Positions 1 through 4,791 of a stretch of 5,880 bases of DNA are shown piece after piece. The position numbers were made by a program, and so were the translations under genes. This DNA is from Methanosarcina sp. UBA5 (GTDB lineage Archaea > Halobacteriota > Methanosarcinia > Methanosarcinales > Methanosarcinaceae): positions 3,334 through 9,213 of the forward strand of contig NZ_DAVG01000136.1 of NCBI RefSeq assembly GCF_002505485.1, read 5' to 3'. A model generated the notes under the pieces. It was not told where the DNA came from. It saw only the letters and a list, made by a program, of their open reading frames with translations, and made no database searches. The first letter of the stretch is position 1. The number at the start of each line of letters is the position of its first letter.

Positions 1-64
1 ACGTGATTTTTCTTATCCTGCCTTTTAGATGTTTACTGTGATTTCAGTGGTGCAGCCAAAGATA

Positions 65-78
65 CCGAAAATATAAAC
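65..78 (+). promoter_or_regulatory. Candidate BRE/TATA promoter of tfb
   Basis: The stretch CCGAAAATATAAAC reads as a purine-rich BRE followed by an archaeal TATA box. Its centre near base 74 would place transcription initiation about 25 bases downstream, near 98-101. That is only 7-10 bases before the tfb ATG and inside the Shine-Dalgarno sequence. Either initiation is slightly closer than usual, the mRNA is almost leaderless, or the real promoter lies further upstream outside what I can recognise. The assignment rests on motif match alone. Confidence 0.35.
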
Positions 79-94
79 ATATGGTCATTTTAGT

Positions 95-102
95 AAGGTG
101 AT
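95..102 (+). promoter_or_regulatory. Ribosome-binding site of tfb
   Basis: AAGGTGAT is complementary to the 3' end of archaeal 16S rRNA (anti-SD ATCACCT) and sits five bases before ATG 108. This fixes the tfb start. A second ATG at 103 is out of frame and meets a stop after three codons (ATG ATA TGG TAG), so it is not the start. Confidence 0.8.
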
Positions 103-107
103 ATGAT

Positions 108-1121
108 ATGGTAGAAGTCGAAAGAGTTCGCTATTCGGACACTCTTGAAAGAGAAAAAATACGTGCCATGATCAAAGCTCGCAAAGAAAAGCAAAAGGAG
201 CAAAGTTTTGAGAACGAAAAGGCCGTGTGTCCAGAATGCGGCAGCAGAAACCTTGTTCACGACTATGAGCGAGCCGAGCTCGTGTGTGGGGACTGCGGAC
301 TTGTCATTGATGCCGATTTTGTGGATGAAGGACCAGAATGGCGAGCTTTCGATCATGATCAACGTATGAAGCGTTCCCGTGTGGGTGCGCCTATGACATA
401 CACAATCCACGACAAAGGGCTTTCCACAATGATTGACTGGAGAAACCGCGACTCCTATGGGAAGTCAATCTCTTCCAAAAATCGTGCTCAGCTCTATCGT
501 TTAAGAAAATGGCAGCGTAGAATCCGTGTAAGTAACGCAACTGAAAGAAACCTCGCATTTGCACTGTCCGAACTGGACAGAATGGCTTCTGCTCTCGGTC
601 TTCCTAGAACTGTGCGGGAAACCGCAGCTGTCGTCTACAGAAAAGCTGTGGACAAGAACCTTATCCGTGGAAGAAGCATTGAAGGTGTCGCCGCAGCCGC
701 GCTTTATGCTGCTTGCCGCCAGTGCAGCGTCCCAAGAACTCTTGATGAAATCGAAGAGGTGTCCAGGGTCAGCCGGAAAGAAATCGGAAGAACTTACCGC
801 TTTATTTCGAGAGAACTCGCATTAAAGCTCATGCCCACGTCTCCGATCGACTATGTCCCGAGGTTCTGTTCAGGCCTTAACCTTAAAGGAGAAGTCCAGT
901 CAAAGAGCGTTGAGATCTTGAGGCAGGCTTCCGAAAAGGAACTCACAAGCGGAAGAGGCCCAACAGGAGTTGCTGCCGCTGCAATTTATATTGCGTCCAT
1001 CCTCTGTGGTGAGCGGAGAACTCAGCGGGAAGTCGCAGATGTAGCCGGGGTTACGGAAGTTACCATCCGAAACAGGTATAAAGAGCTTGCAGAAGAACTG
1101 GATATTGAAATTATCCTGTGA
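108..1121 (+). CDS. tfb: Transcription initiation factor IIB (TFB)
   Basis: This is the archaeal homologue of eukaryotic TFIIB. It binds the TBP-TATA complex and the BRE, recruits RNA polymerase and helps set the start site. The 337-residue product has a charged N-terminal extension of about 40 residues, then a zinc ribbon with C41-x2-C44 and C60-x2-C63. The B-reader/linker region follows (residues about 75-130, including EWRAFD and RSRVGAP). Two cyclin-fold repeats lie at about 145-235 and 240-335. The first contains [17 protein letters not shown] and the second [16 protein letters not shown], the paired signature of TFIIB repeats. Length and order match the family, apart from the N-terminal extension. 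The start is fixed by the AAGGTGAT ribosome-binding site. The next gene starts 163 bases downstream after a probable terminator, so tfb is probably monocistronic. Whether the genome has other tfb paralogues cannot be seen here. Confidence 0.98.
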
Positions 1122-1152
1122 TTAGTCCTTATTTTTTCTTTTGCCAGCAGGT

Positions 1153-1186
1153 TTTCTCTTTTATTTAGAGAAACGCCCTATTTTTT
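1153..1186 (+). terminator. Probable transcription terminator after tfb
   Basis: A perfect 7-bp hairpin (TTTCTCT at 1153-1159, AGAGAAA at 1167-1173, 7-base loop) begins 32 bases after the tfb stop and is followed by T6 at 1181-1186. Another T-run (T6 near 1133) lies just before it. Archaeal termination relies mainly on T-runs, so the T-tracts are the stronger part of the evidence. The stem is AU-rich and weak. Confidence 0.5.
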
Positions 1187-1284
1187 ACTGGTTTTATTTA
1201 TTCAAGTCATTTGTCCGGGTTTTCCTGCTTGTGGAGGTTTATTTCAAAACGGGATTTTAGAAATTTTTAAATTTTTGATCCATA

Positions 1285-1941
1285 ATGCTAACAATTGAAA
1301 TTTTAGAAGCTCTTCTTTTAGGTTTCTCGGTAGGGCTTACAGGTGCACTCGTTCCGGGCCCAATGCTTTTTGCAACTATAGAGATTTCGCTGAAGAAAGG
1401 CTGGCTTGCAGGCCCAAAGGTAGTATTCGGGCATATGCTCGTGGAGGCTGTGCTCTATGTGCTGCTTCTCTTAGGGGCTGCTTCGCTTGTCGACAGCGGC
1501 ATAATTTCCGGAATTTTCCTTGTAGGAGGGCTTTCACTTCTGATATTTGGGCTTCTTACCTTAAAGGAAGCTAGAGCCACGGTTTCGTCTTCGCAGATTT
1601 CTCAGGGTTCTTCAGGCTTGAAGCTGGTTTCCAATCCTGCTCTGATAGGCCTAATTACTTCGGTTTCAAACCCATATTTCTGGATCTGGTGGCTGACTGC
1701 GGGCGGTGCCCTTGTACTTAAGGAATATGAACTGGGAATTCTAATTGCAATGGCTTATATGCTCGGGCACTGGGCTGCAGATCTGGGCTGGTTTACTGCC
1801 ATATCCGGCTCATTCGGGCGTGGTAATAACCTGCTTTCCCAAAAAATGCATAGATATATTCTCTATACCTGCGGGATCTTTCTGGTAATTTTTGGGTTGT
1901 ACTTCATGCTGAATTACAATCATTCGATTAAGTTATCCTGA
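1285..1941 (+). CDS. LysE/RhtB-family amino acid exporter
   Basis: The 218-residue hydrophobic protein belongs to the LysE/RhtB superfamily, small membrane exporters that move amino acids or related metabolites outward. Six hydrophobic segments can be read at about 5-33, 45-69, 72-92, 114-145, 149-174 and 190-210. The family hallmarks are the N-terminal GLTGALVPGPMLFATI with PGP at 24-26, the following GWLAGPKVVFGH (39-50) and a conserved SNPYFWIWW at 128-136. The substrate cannot be deduced. ATG 1285 is the only possible start, because an in-frame TGA lies at 1276. No good ribosome-binding site precedes it; the only strong match, GGAGGT at 1233-1238, is 46 bases upstream and serves no visible start codon. 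The upstream T-rich TTTTATTTA at 1192-1200 could be its TATA box. The trm5 gene follows after 84 bases that hold a tandem repeat, so cotranscription is possible but unproven. Confidence 0.88.
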   Translation: MLTIEILEALLLGFSVGLTGALVPGPMLFATIEISLKKGWLAGPKVVFGHMLVEAVLYVLLLLGAASLVDSGIISGIFLVGGLSLLIFGLLTLKEARATVSSSQISQGSSGLKLVSNPALIGLITSVSNPYFWIWWLTAGGALVLKEYELGILIAMAYMLGHWAADLGWFTAISGSFGRGNNLLSQKMHRYILYTCGIFLVIFGLYFMLNYNHSIKLS

Positions 1942-1943
1942 GC

Positions 1944-1985
1944 GCGGGCATGGGATAGCTTAATGCGGGCACGGGATAGCCTATT
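1944..1985 (+). repeat. 21-nt tandem repeat, two copies
   Basis: Two adjacent 21-base units (1944-1964 and 1965-1985) begin GCGGGCA and GCGGGCA and share GGGATAGC; they differ at three positions (18/21 identical). The sequence after 1986 (GAAGGATAACCTT) is a faint further echo. The tract fills half of the gap between the exporter gene and trm5. It is GC-rich relative to its surroundings. No function is evident; it could be slippage-generated or a protein-binding site. Confidence 0.75.
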
Positions 1986-2025
1986 AATAGAAGGATAACC
2001 TTAGGCTTCCGAAAGGCGATTTTCC

Positions 2026-3036
2026 ATGAAACGGCAGTGCATAAAAGTCCCTAAAAAGAAAGGAGAACCTGTAAGAAGAATACTCCTTGAGCTTGAAATT
2101 CTGGATAACTCCGTAAAAATAGGCGTAGATGAAGAGTTTCTTTATCTTCCCTTGACCAGAGAGCCCACCCCTAATGAGCTGGAGAGTTTTCCCAAAGAAA
2201 TTGAGCTTCTTGAGTTCGATTTCAAGCCCTTGGAAAAGAAACCTGTTCCAGAAGACCTGCTTGGTTTCAGCCCTGCTTATGAAGTAATAGGAGATATCGC
2301 CCTGCTGGAAGATCCTAAGCTTGACAAGGAGAAAGCTTCGAGAATTGCCGATGCCCTCCTTTTGACCCAGTCGAACATAAAAACCGTGCTCAAGCCTCTC
2401 ACGCCTGTTATTGGGGAATTTCGGGTCAGAGAATTTGAGGTCGTTGCAGGCGAGCCGAGGACCGAAACCATTCACAGGGAATACGGCTGCCGCTACAAAG
2501 TCGACCTTGCACGGGCTTATTTCACTCCTCGCCTTTCGACCGAGCGCTCAAGAATTCTTTCCCAGGTTAAGGAAGGAGACACCGTTGTCGATATGTTTGC
2601 AGGCGTCGGCCCTTATAGCATCCTGATCGCAAAGAGCAAAAAGCCTTCAAAAGTCCGCGCAATCGATAAAAATCCGGACGCTGTGCGTTATCTCAGGGAA
2701 AATATAATTCTTAACTCTGTGGAAAATATCGAAGCAATCGAAGGCGACGCCCGGGAAGAAGCAAAAAAGTTTGCAGGTACAGCTGACCATGTGATTATGA
2801 ATCTGCCTCACAGTGCCTTTGAGTTTCTGGACTCTGCTGTTCTTCTGACAAAGCCCGGCGGAATAATCCATTATTACGGAATTACTCATGAGGACGACCT
2901 TTTCGAAAGCTCCATCGAACTCATAAAGAAAGCTGCGGAAAAAGCAGGACGGAAAATCGAGGTTCTGGAAAAAAGGGTAGTCCGTTCGTATGCCCCTCAC
3001 CAGTATAATATCTGCATAGAGGCAAGGATTGTTTAA
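2026..3036 (+). CDS. trm5: tRNA (guanine37-N1)-methyltransferase Trm5 (archaeal aTrm5b type)
   Basis: Trm5 uses S-adenosylmethionine to make m1G37 next to the anticodon, which prevents +1 frameshifting. The 336 residues align along their whole length with my memory of M. jannaschii Trm5 (also 336). The small N-terminal D1 domain, which recognises the tRNA outer corner, is at about 1-70. The D2 region contains GEFRVRE (130-136), with a functional arginine, and YFTPRLSTER (165-174), whose E173 matches the proposed general base. The class I (Rossmann) methyltransferase fold follows, with SAM motif DMFAGVGPYS (189-198) and the acidic ribose-binding D214 in AIDKNP. MNLP (258-261) is the Trm5 NLP/NPP-type active-site motif, and SYAPHQY (321-327) the conserved C-terminal motif. 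No key residue is missing. The ATG is preceded by AAAGGCGAT (2012-2020), a moderate ribosome-binding site. The stop codon lies inside the first unit of a 20-nt repeat tract. Confidence 0.96.
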   Translation: MKRQCIKVPKKKGEPVRRILLELEILDNSVKIGVDEEFLYLPLTREPTPNELESFPKEIELLEFDFKPLEKKPVPEDLLGFSPAYEVIGDIALLEDPKLDKEKASRIADALLLTQSNIKTVLKPLTPVIGEFRVREFEVVAGEPRTETIHREYGCRYKVDLARAYFTPRLSTERSRILSQVKEGDTVVDMFAGVGPYSILIAKSKKPSKVRAIDKNPDAVRYLRENIILNSVENIEAIEGDAREEAKKFAGTADHVIMNLPHSAFEFLDSAVLLTKPGGIIHYYGITHEDDLFESSIELIKKAAEKAGRKIEVLEKRVVRSYAPHQYNICIEARIV

Positions 3037-3127
3037 AGGAAGTTAAAATTGTTTAAAGGAAACCAGGAGTATTTAAGGGATGATGGAATTATTTAAAAGG
3101 TGCCAGAATTATTCAGGCGTTGCAAAA
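3028..3127 (+). repeat. Degenerate 20-nt tandem repeat, about five copies
   Basis: Units start at 3028, 3048, 3068, 3088 and 3108, with an exact period of 20. Each begins with a variant of ATT(G/A)TTTAA(A/G)GG; the first two share 14 identical leading bases and later copies diverge progressively. The first unit overlaps the last two codons and the TAA stop of trm5, so the repeat supplies the gene's terminus. A possible sixth, very worn unit lies at 3008-3027 inside the coding sequence. The alternating TTTAA cores could act as weak TATA-like sites or T-rich 3' end signals, but this is speculation. Confidence 0.75.
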
Positions 3128-3170
3128 GCAAATTGCTCCGCCCGAGCGAAATAATTAAATTCTTGATCTC

Positions 3171-3178
3171 TATATTAA
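3171..3178 (+). promoter_or_regulatory. Candidate TATA box of tRNA-Thr
   Basis: TATATTAA is centred about 30 bases before the mature 5' end of the tRNA. Initiation about 25 bases downstream, near 3199, would leave a 5-base leader, which is normal for an archaeal tRNA gene. Confidence 0.5.
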
Positions 3179-3203
3179 GTCTGCTTATTCTTTCTGTACA
3201 TTT

Positions 3204-3275
3204 GCCGTCGTGGCTTAGCGGTATAGCGGCTGATTCGTAATCAGCAGGTCGAGGGTTCAAGTCCCTCCGGCGGCT
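3204..3275 (+). tRNA. tRNA-Thr (anticodon CGU)
   Basis: The 72-base gene folds into a complete cloverleaf. The acceptor GCCGTCG (3204-3210) pairs with CGGCGGC (3268-3274) with one G-T pair. The D stem is GCT/AGC. The anticodon stem GCTGA/TCAGC (3229-3233, 3241-3245) holds the loop TTCGTAA with anticodon CGT at 3236-3238. The T stem GAGGG/CCCTC (3251-3255, 3263-3267) holds the loop TTCAAGT. The discriminator is U (3275), as usual for threonine tRNAs; CCA is not encoded and there is no intron. It reads ACG codons. Position 37 is A, so it is not a substrate of the neighbouring Trm5 but a candidate for t6A modification. A T-rich stretch follows. Confidence 0.97.
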
Positions 3276-3407
3276 TAATAATTTATTTTATTCTGTTCGG
3301 TATCTCTTTTATTTACTGTAATTAATAATAATATGTAAATTGTATAAGCCTATCTTTCATTTTGAAATCTTAGAATGTAGTTTCAATTTTGCAGTTTGCT
3401 GCCTTAT

Positions 3408-3530
3408 GTTGCCCCAACTTGTAGACAGGGATAATAAATTCGTATGATCATGCAGTGTTCCTTTTTAAGTCTTGGAGGTAAAGCAGTTATGAAGTTTGGG
3501 GCTAACTGTAAAAAATACTTCCCCCAAGAC
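3408..3530 (+). promoter_or_regulatory. Predicted structured RNA region enclosing a small-ORF start
   Basis: Stem A pairs 3469-3483 with 3518-3530: GTCTTGG/CCAAGAC is perfect over 7 bp, then after one mismatch GG/CC, then after a bulge AAG/CTT. Directly continuing, stem B pairs CAGTTA (3484-3489) with TAACTG (3503-3508) around a 13-base loop. The GGAGGT ribosome-binding site (3474-3479) is buried in stem A and the A of ATG 3489 closes stem B. A third helix, C, pairs 3408-3420 (GTTGCCCCAACTT) with 3492-3506: 13 bp with two single-base bulges. Helix C competes with stem B and would form a pseudoknot with stem A. All pairings were found by eye. They could be a translation-control switch or accidental relict inverted repeats. 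Confidence 0.45.
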
Positions 3531-3596
3531 TACAATGTACCATGTTTTACCTGTTCCTTGGGTCTAAATTGCAGGCCCGCAGTAAGTGCAGGTTGA
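3489..3596 (+). CDS. Candidate 35-residue Cys-rich small protein
   Basis: ATG 3489 follows a consensus GGAGGT site (3474-3479) with a 9-base gap and opens a 35-codon frame ending at TGA 3594. The product has four cysteines (C7, C19, C22, C28), the pattern C-x11-C-x2-C-x5-C, which could bind a metal. It has no hydrophobic segment. The same frame is open back to ATG 3444, which would give 50 residues, but that start has only a weak AGGG before it. AATAAATT at 3433-3440 could be a TATA box giving a start near 3460 and a short leader. I do not recognise the protein. It may be a genuine small ORF or chance; the strong ribosome-binding site is the main argument for it, and its burial in a predicted RNA stem suggests control or disuse. 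Confidence 0.4.
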   Translation: MKFGANCKKYFPQDYNVPCFTCSLGLNCRPAVSAG

Positions 3597-3700
3597 CAGC
3601 AAGATAATGTTGAAACTTTTAAATCTCATACAGAAATTTATTAAAAAACAATATTTTTCACTTCTCATAGTTATGTGTCTATCATTGATTTTGATATATT

Positions 3701-3862
3701 ATGCACCTCAAGAAAATTCCTGAGCATAGCGGAGTGCTCGTTGGTCATCGGTTAGGGAACATTAGGACAAAATAGACAGAAAGTCCTTTGAACAAAAAGT
3801 AGAAGGCCTCAGGCGGAGTCAACCTTCCAGTAAAAAGCCCTCTAGTTATTATTGGAGCATGA
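3701..3862 (+). pseudogene. Probable remnant of a tnpB 3' end and transposon right end
   Basis: Read from ATG 3701, the frame gives residues such as IPEHSGVLVGHRLGNIRTK, then TAG (3773), TESPLNKK, TAG (3800), KASGGVNLPVKSPL and ends at TGA 3860. The style, a G/PE-x-V tail followed by LNKK(Q)KAS, resembles the variable C-terminal tails of IS605-family TnpB as I remember them. Both TAGs are one transition from CAG, and Gln fits the pattern. The segment ends in AAAG (3834-3837) and a weak hairpin CTCTAG/TTGGAG (3840-3845, 3852-3857), which resembles the AAAG-plus-hairpin of the intact element's left end. It is preceded by an in-frame TGA at 3692, so the TnpB core is absent. The alternative is a functional RNA: the segment also holds hairpins GAGCA/TGCTC (3723-3740) and GAAGG/CCTTC. 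Confidence 0.4.
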
Positions 3863-3909
3863 GTTAATAAGTTTATTAATCTTTACTATTGCTATCTAAT
3901 TATTCATTG

Positions 3910-4038
3910 AGCCTATCTGAAAGGTGGTTACCTGCTATAATTTTTACGATATGCAATATGCAAAACCTGGATGTATGCTCGGATATTATAGTTCTATTGT
4001 AACTTTTCAACATGCATTACTGACTTTTCGGATAGGCT
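3910..4038. mobile_element. MITE-like unit with imperfect terminal inverted repeats
   Basis: AGCCTATCTGAAAG (3910-3923) is matched in inverted orientation by CTTTTCGGATAGGCT (4024-4038). Eight terminal base pairs are perfect, then one G-T pair and further pairs with one extra base. Inside, CTATAAT (3935-3941) is repeated inverted as ATTATAG, and GTTAC as GTAAC, so the whole 129-base unit is a nested imperfect palindrome with no coding capacity. The GAGCCTATC(T/C)GAAAAG-like ends resemble IS5-type termini in style, but no clear target duplication is visible. A third copy of the end motif, AAGCCTATCT, lies at 3346-3355 in direct orientation. Confidence 0.5.
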
Positions 4039-4065
4039 TTTAGTTGGATAGCGCAAGCTATGAAA

Positions 4066-4293
4066 TCATTGAAAACATAGTTTGTAAAAAATAGCAAGAA
4101 TTATAAAAACAATCGTTGTAAGACTGATTATTAAAAGAGCGAGCAAGATATCTGATGAATTGATATTCTTTAAAAGATCATTCAAACCCCAGATACCGTC
4201 TGAAAGGAAATTAACGTTTTTATTGTAGAGTTCAAATAACACATGATAACATACGCTAACAAGATGTAAAAGATATCGGTTATTTGCATTTAC
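4066..4293 (-). pseudogene. C-terminal fragment of a membrane-anchored protein, interrupted by the IS605-type element
   Basis: On the - strand the frame running from 4293 down to TGA 4068-4066 encodes 75 residues without a stop. It begins VNANNRYLLHL, continues with NFLSDGIWGLNDLLKNIN and ends with a hydrophobic stretch of about 22 residues (LLALLIISLTTIVFIILAIF) followed by YKLCFQ. This resembles a tail anchor or last transmembrane helix. No in-frame ATG exists; GTG at residue 18 would be the only plausible internal start and lacks a ribosome-binding site. The frame reaches the base where the transposon left end is predicted (4293/4294) without meeting a start, which suggests a gene cut by the insertion. 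The rest would lie beyond the right end of the element, outside the window. I do not recognise the family. Chance is possible because the DNA is AT-rich. Confidence 0.45.
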
Positions 4294-4334
4294 AAACTTT
4301 AAGGCAGAAAGCCCCTAGGTCTTTAGCCTAGGGG
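4290..4334 (+). promoter_or_regulatory. Transposon left end: cleavage site, guide and hairpin
   Basis: A perfect 8-bp stem CCCCTAGG (4312-4319) / CCTAGGGG (4327-4334) carries a 7-base loop TCTTTAG, whose ends can add a T-G pair. Directly at its 5' foot is AAAG (4308-4311). Eighteen bases before the stem is TTAC (4290-4293). In IS608 the left cleavage site is TTAC and the guide at the hairpin foot is AAAG, so both elements match. Cleavage would fall after C4293. The hairpin lies 16 bases past the tnpA stop and could also help terminate tnpA transcription. Confidence 0.7.
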
Positions 4335-4350
4335 ATGAATGTCGTCAACT

Positions 4351-4746
4351 TCAACCTTGATTTCTTATATAAGCTTCTGCTGTTTCTTTCCTCACATTTC
4401 CGATTGTTGAGGCAAAATAACCATCGCTCCATAATGTCTTTTCTCCCCAATAGAATCTTTTCAAATAGTTGCCCTGAGTTTTCCATAGTCTATTTGTTGT
4501 CTCTTGCTTCAGTTTCCTAACAATTGCAAGAATTGAGACTTTTGGTTCACTCTTCACCAACAGGTGTATGTGGTCTTTGTCTGTTTCCATTTCTAATATT
4601 TCAAAATCTGACTCATGTTTAATAGCATGTATTGTTTGTTTCAGTTCGCTGTTAATAGGTTCTAGTATTCTTTTTCGATACTTGCAAACAAAAATAACAT
4701 GGTACATTAACAAAAATTTGCTATAGTTTTTGTGTTCATACTCCAT
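4351..4746 (-). CDS. tnpA: IS200/IS605-family Y1 (HUH) transposase TnpA
   Basis: TnpA cuts and rejoins single-stranded transposon ends through a transient 5'-phosphotyrosine. The 131-residue length is typical for the family. The metal-binding HUH motif is H59-I-H61 in DKDHIHLLV and the nucleophile is Y126 in AEAYIRNQG near the C-terminus. The N-terminal strand YHVIFVCKYRKRIL (15-28), KLKQETTNRLW (78-88) and the LWSDGYFASTIG stretch (105-116) are family signatures. The ORF is intact. It starts at the base next to an ATG of the opposite strand (4747). A TATA-like element read on the - strand (TAGTATATTC, 4777-4786) lies about 34 bases upstream. The gene ends 16 bases from the left-end hairpin. 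Confidence 0.96.
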   Translation of the reverse strand: MEYEHKNYSKFLLMYHVIFVCKYRKRILEPINSELKQTIHAIKHESDFEILEMETDKDHIHLLVKSEPKVSILAIVRKLKQETTNRLWKTQGNYLKRFYWGEKTLWSDGYFASTIGNVRKETAEAYIRNQG

Positions 4747-4791
4747 ATGTACCCAAAACTATCTATTACGGTAAAGAATATACTAGTACGT

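Larger units (their letters stand above)
3276..4293. other. About 1 kb AT-rich accessory interval between tRNA-Thr and the transposon
   Basis: No conventional full-length gene is present. The interval holds, in order: 3276-3407, AT-rich sequence in which I see nothing except one AGCCTATCT motif at 3347; a structured small-ORF locus at 3408-3596; 3597-3700, AT-rich with a short T5 run near 3654; a probable tnpB tail remnant at 3701-3862; a MITE-like unit at 3910-4038; a 5-bp hairpin with a GCAA tetraloop at 4048-4061; and a - strand gene fragment at 4066-4293. The composition and debris suggest a repeated insertion site downstream of the tRNA. Confidence 0.7.

Noticed and set aside
90..410. 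- strand open frame opposite the start of tfb
   Set aside because: It is antisense to the conserved zinc-ribbon coding region, has low-complexity Phe/Leu-rich content and no ribosome-binding site.
559..825. Second + strand frame within tfb
   Set aside because: It lies wholly inside the first cyclin repeat of TFB in another frame and shows no family motif.
1984..3000. Several - and + strand frames overlapping trm5
   Set aside because: The trm5 frame carries all Trm5 motifs end to end, so the overlapping frames are by-products of its codon use.
3701..3862. A genuine pyrrolysine-containing small protein read through the two TAG codons
   Set aside because: There is no ribosome-binding site before ATG 3701, and CAG-to-TAG decay of a TnpB tail explains both codons more simply. 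Kept only as a side remark.
4048..4061. ATAGC-GCAA-GCTAT hairpin with a GNRA-type loop
   Set aside because: It is a clean 5-bp stem but too short to assign; no T-run or partner element follows on either strand.
4151..4203. C/D box-like pattern (TGATGA at 4153, CTGA at 4200)
   Set aside because: The C box lacks the leading purine, no flanking terminal stem or C'/D' pair is visible, and it lies antisense to the interrupted gene fragment.
4186..4289. 34-codon - strand frame starting at ATG 4289
   Set aside because: It overlaps the longer 75-codon frame, lacks a ribosome-binding site and ends mid-way without any motif.
3276..4293. CRISPR array or second tRNA in the intergenic interval
   Set aside because: No regularly spaced direct repeats and no second cloverleaf were found by eye.
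4335..4520. + strand frame opposite tnpA
   Set aside because: It is antisense to the transposase C-terminus, and its hydrophobic look comes from the complement of charged codons.
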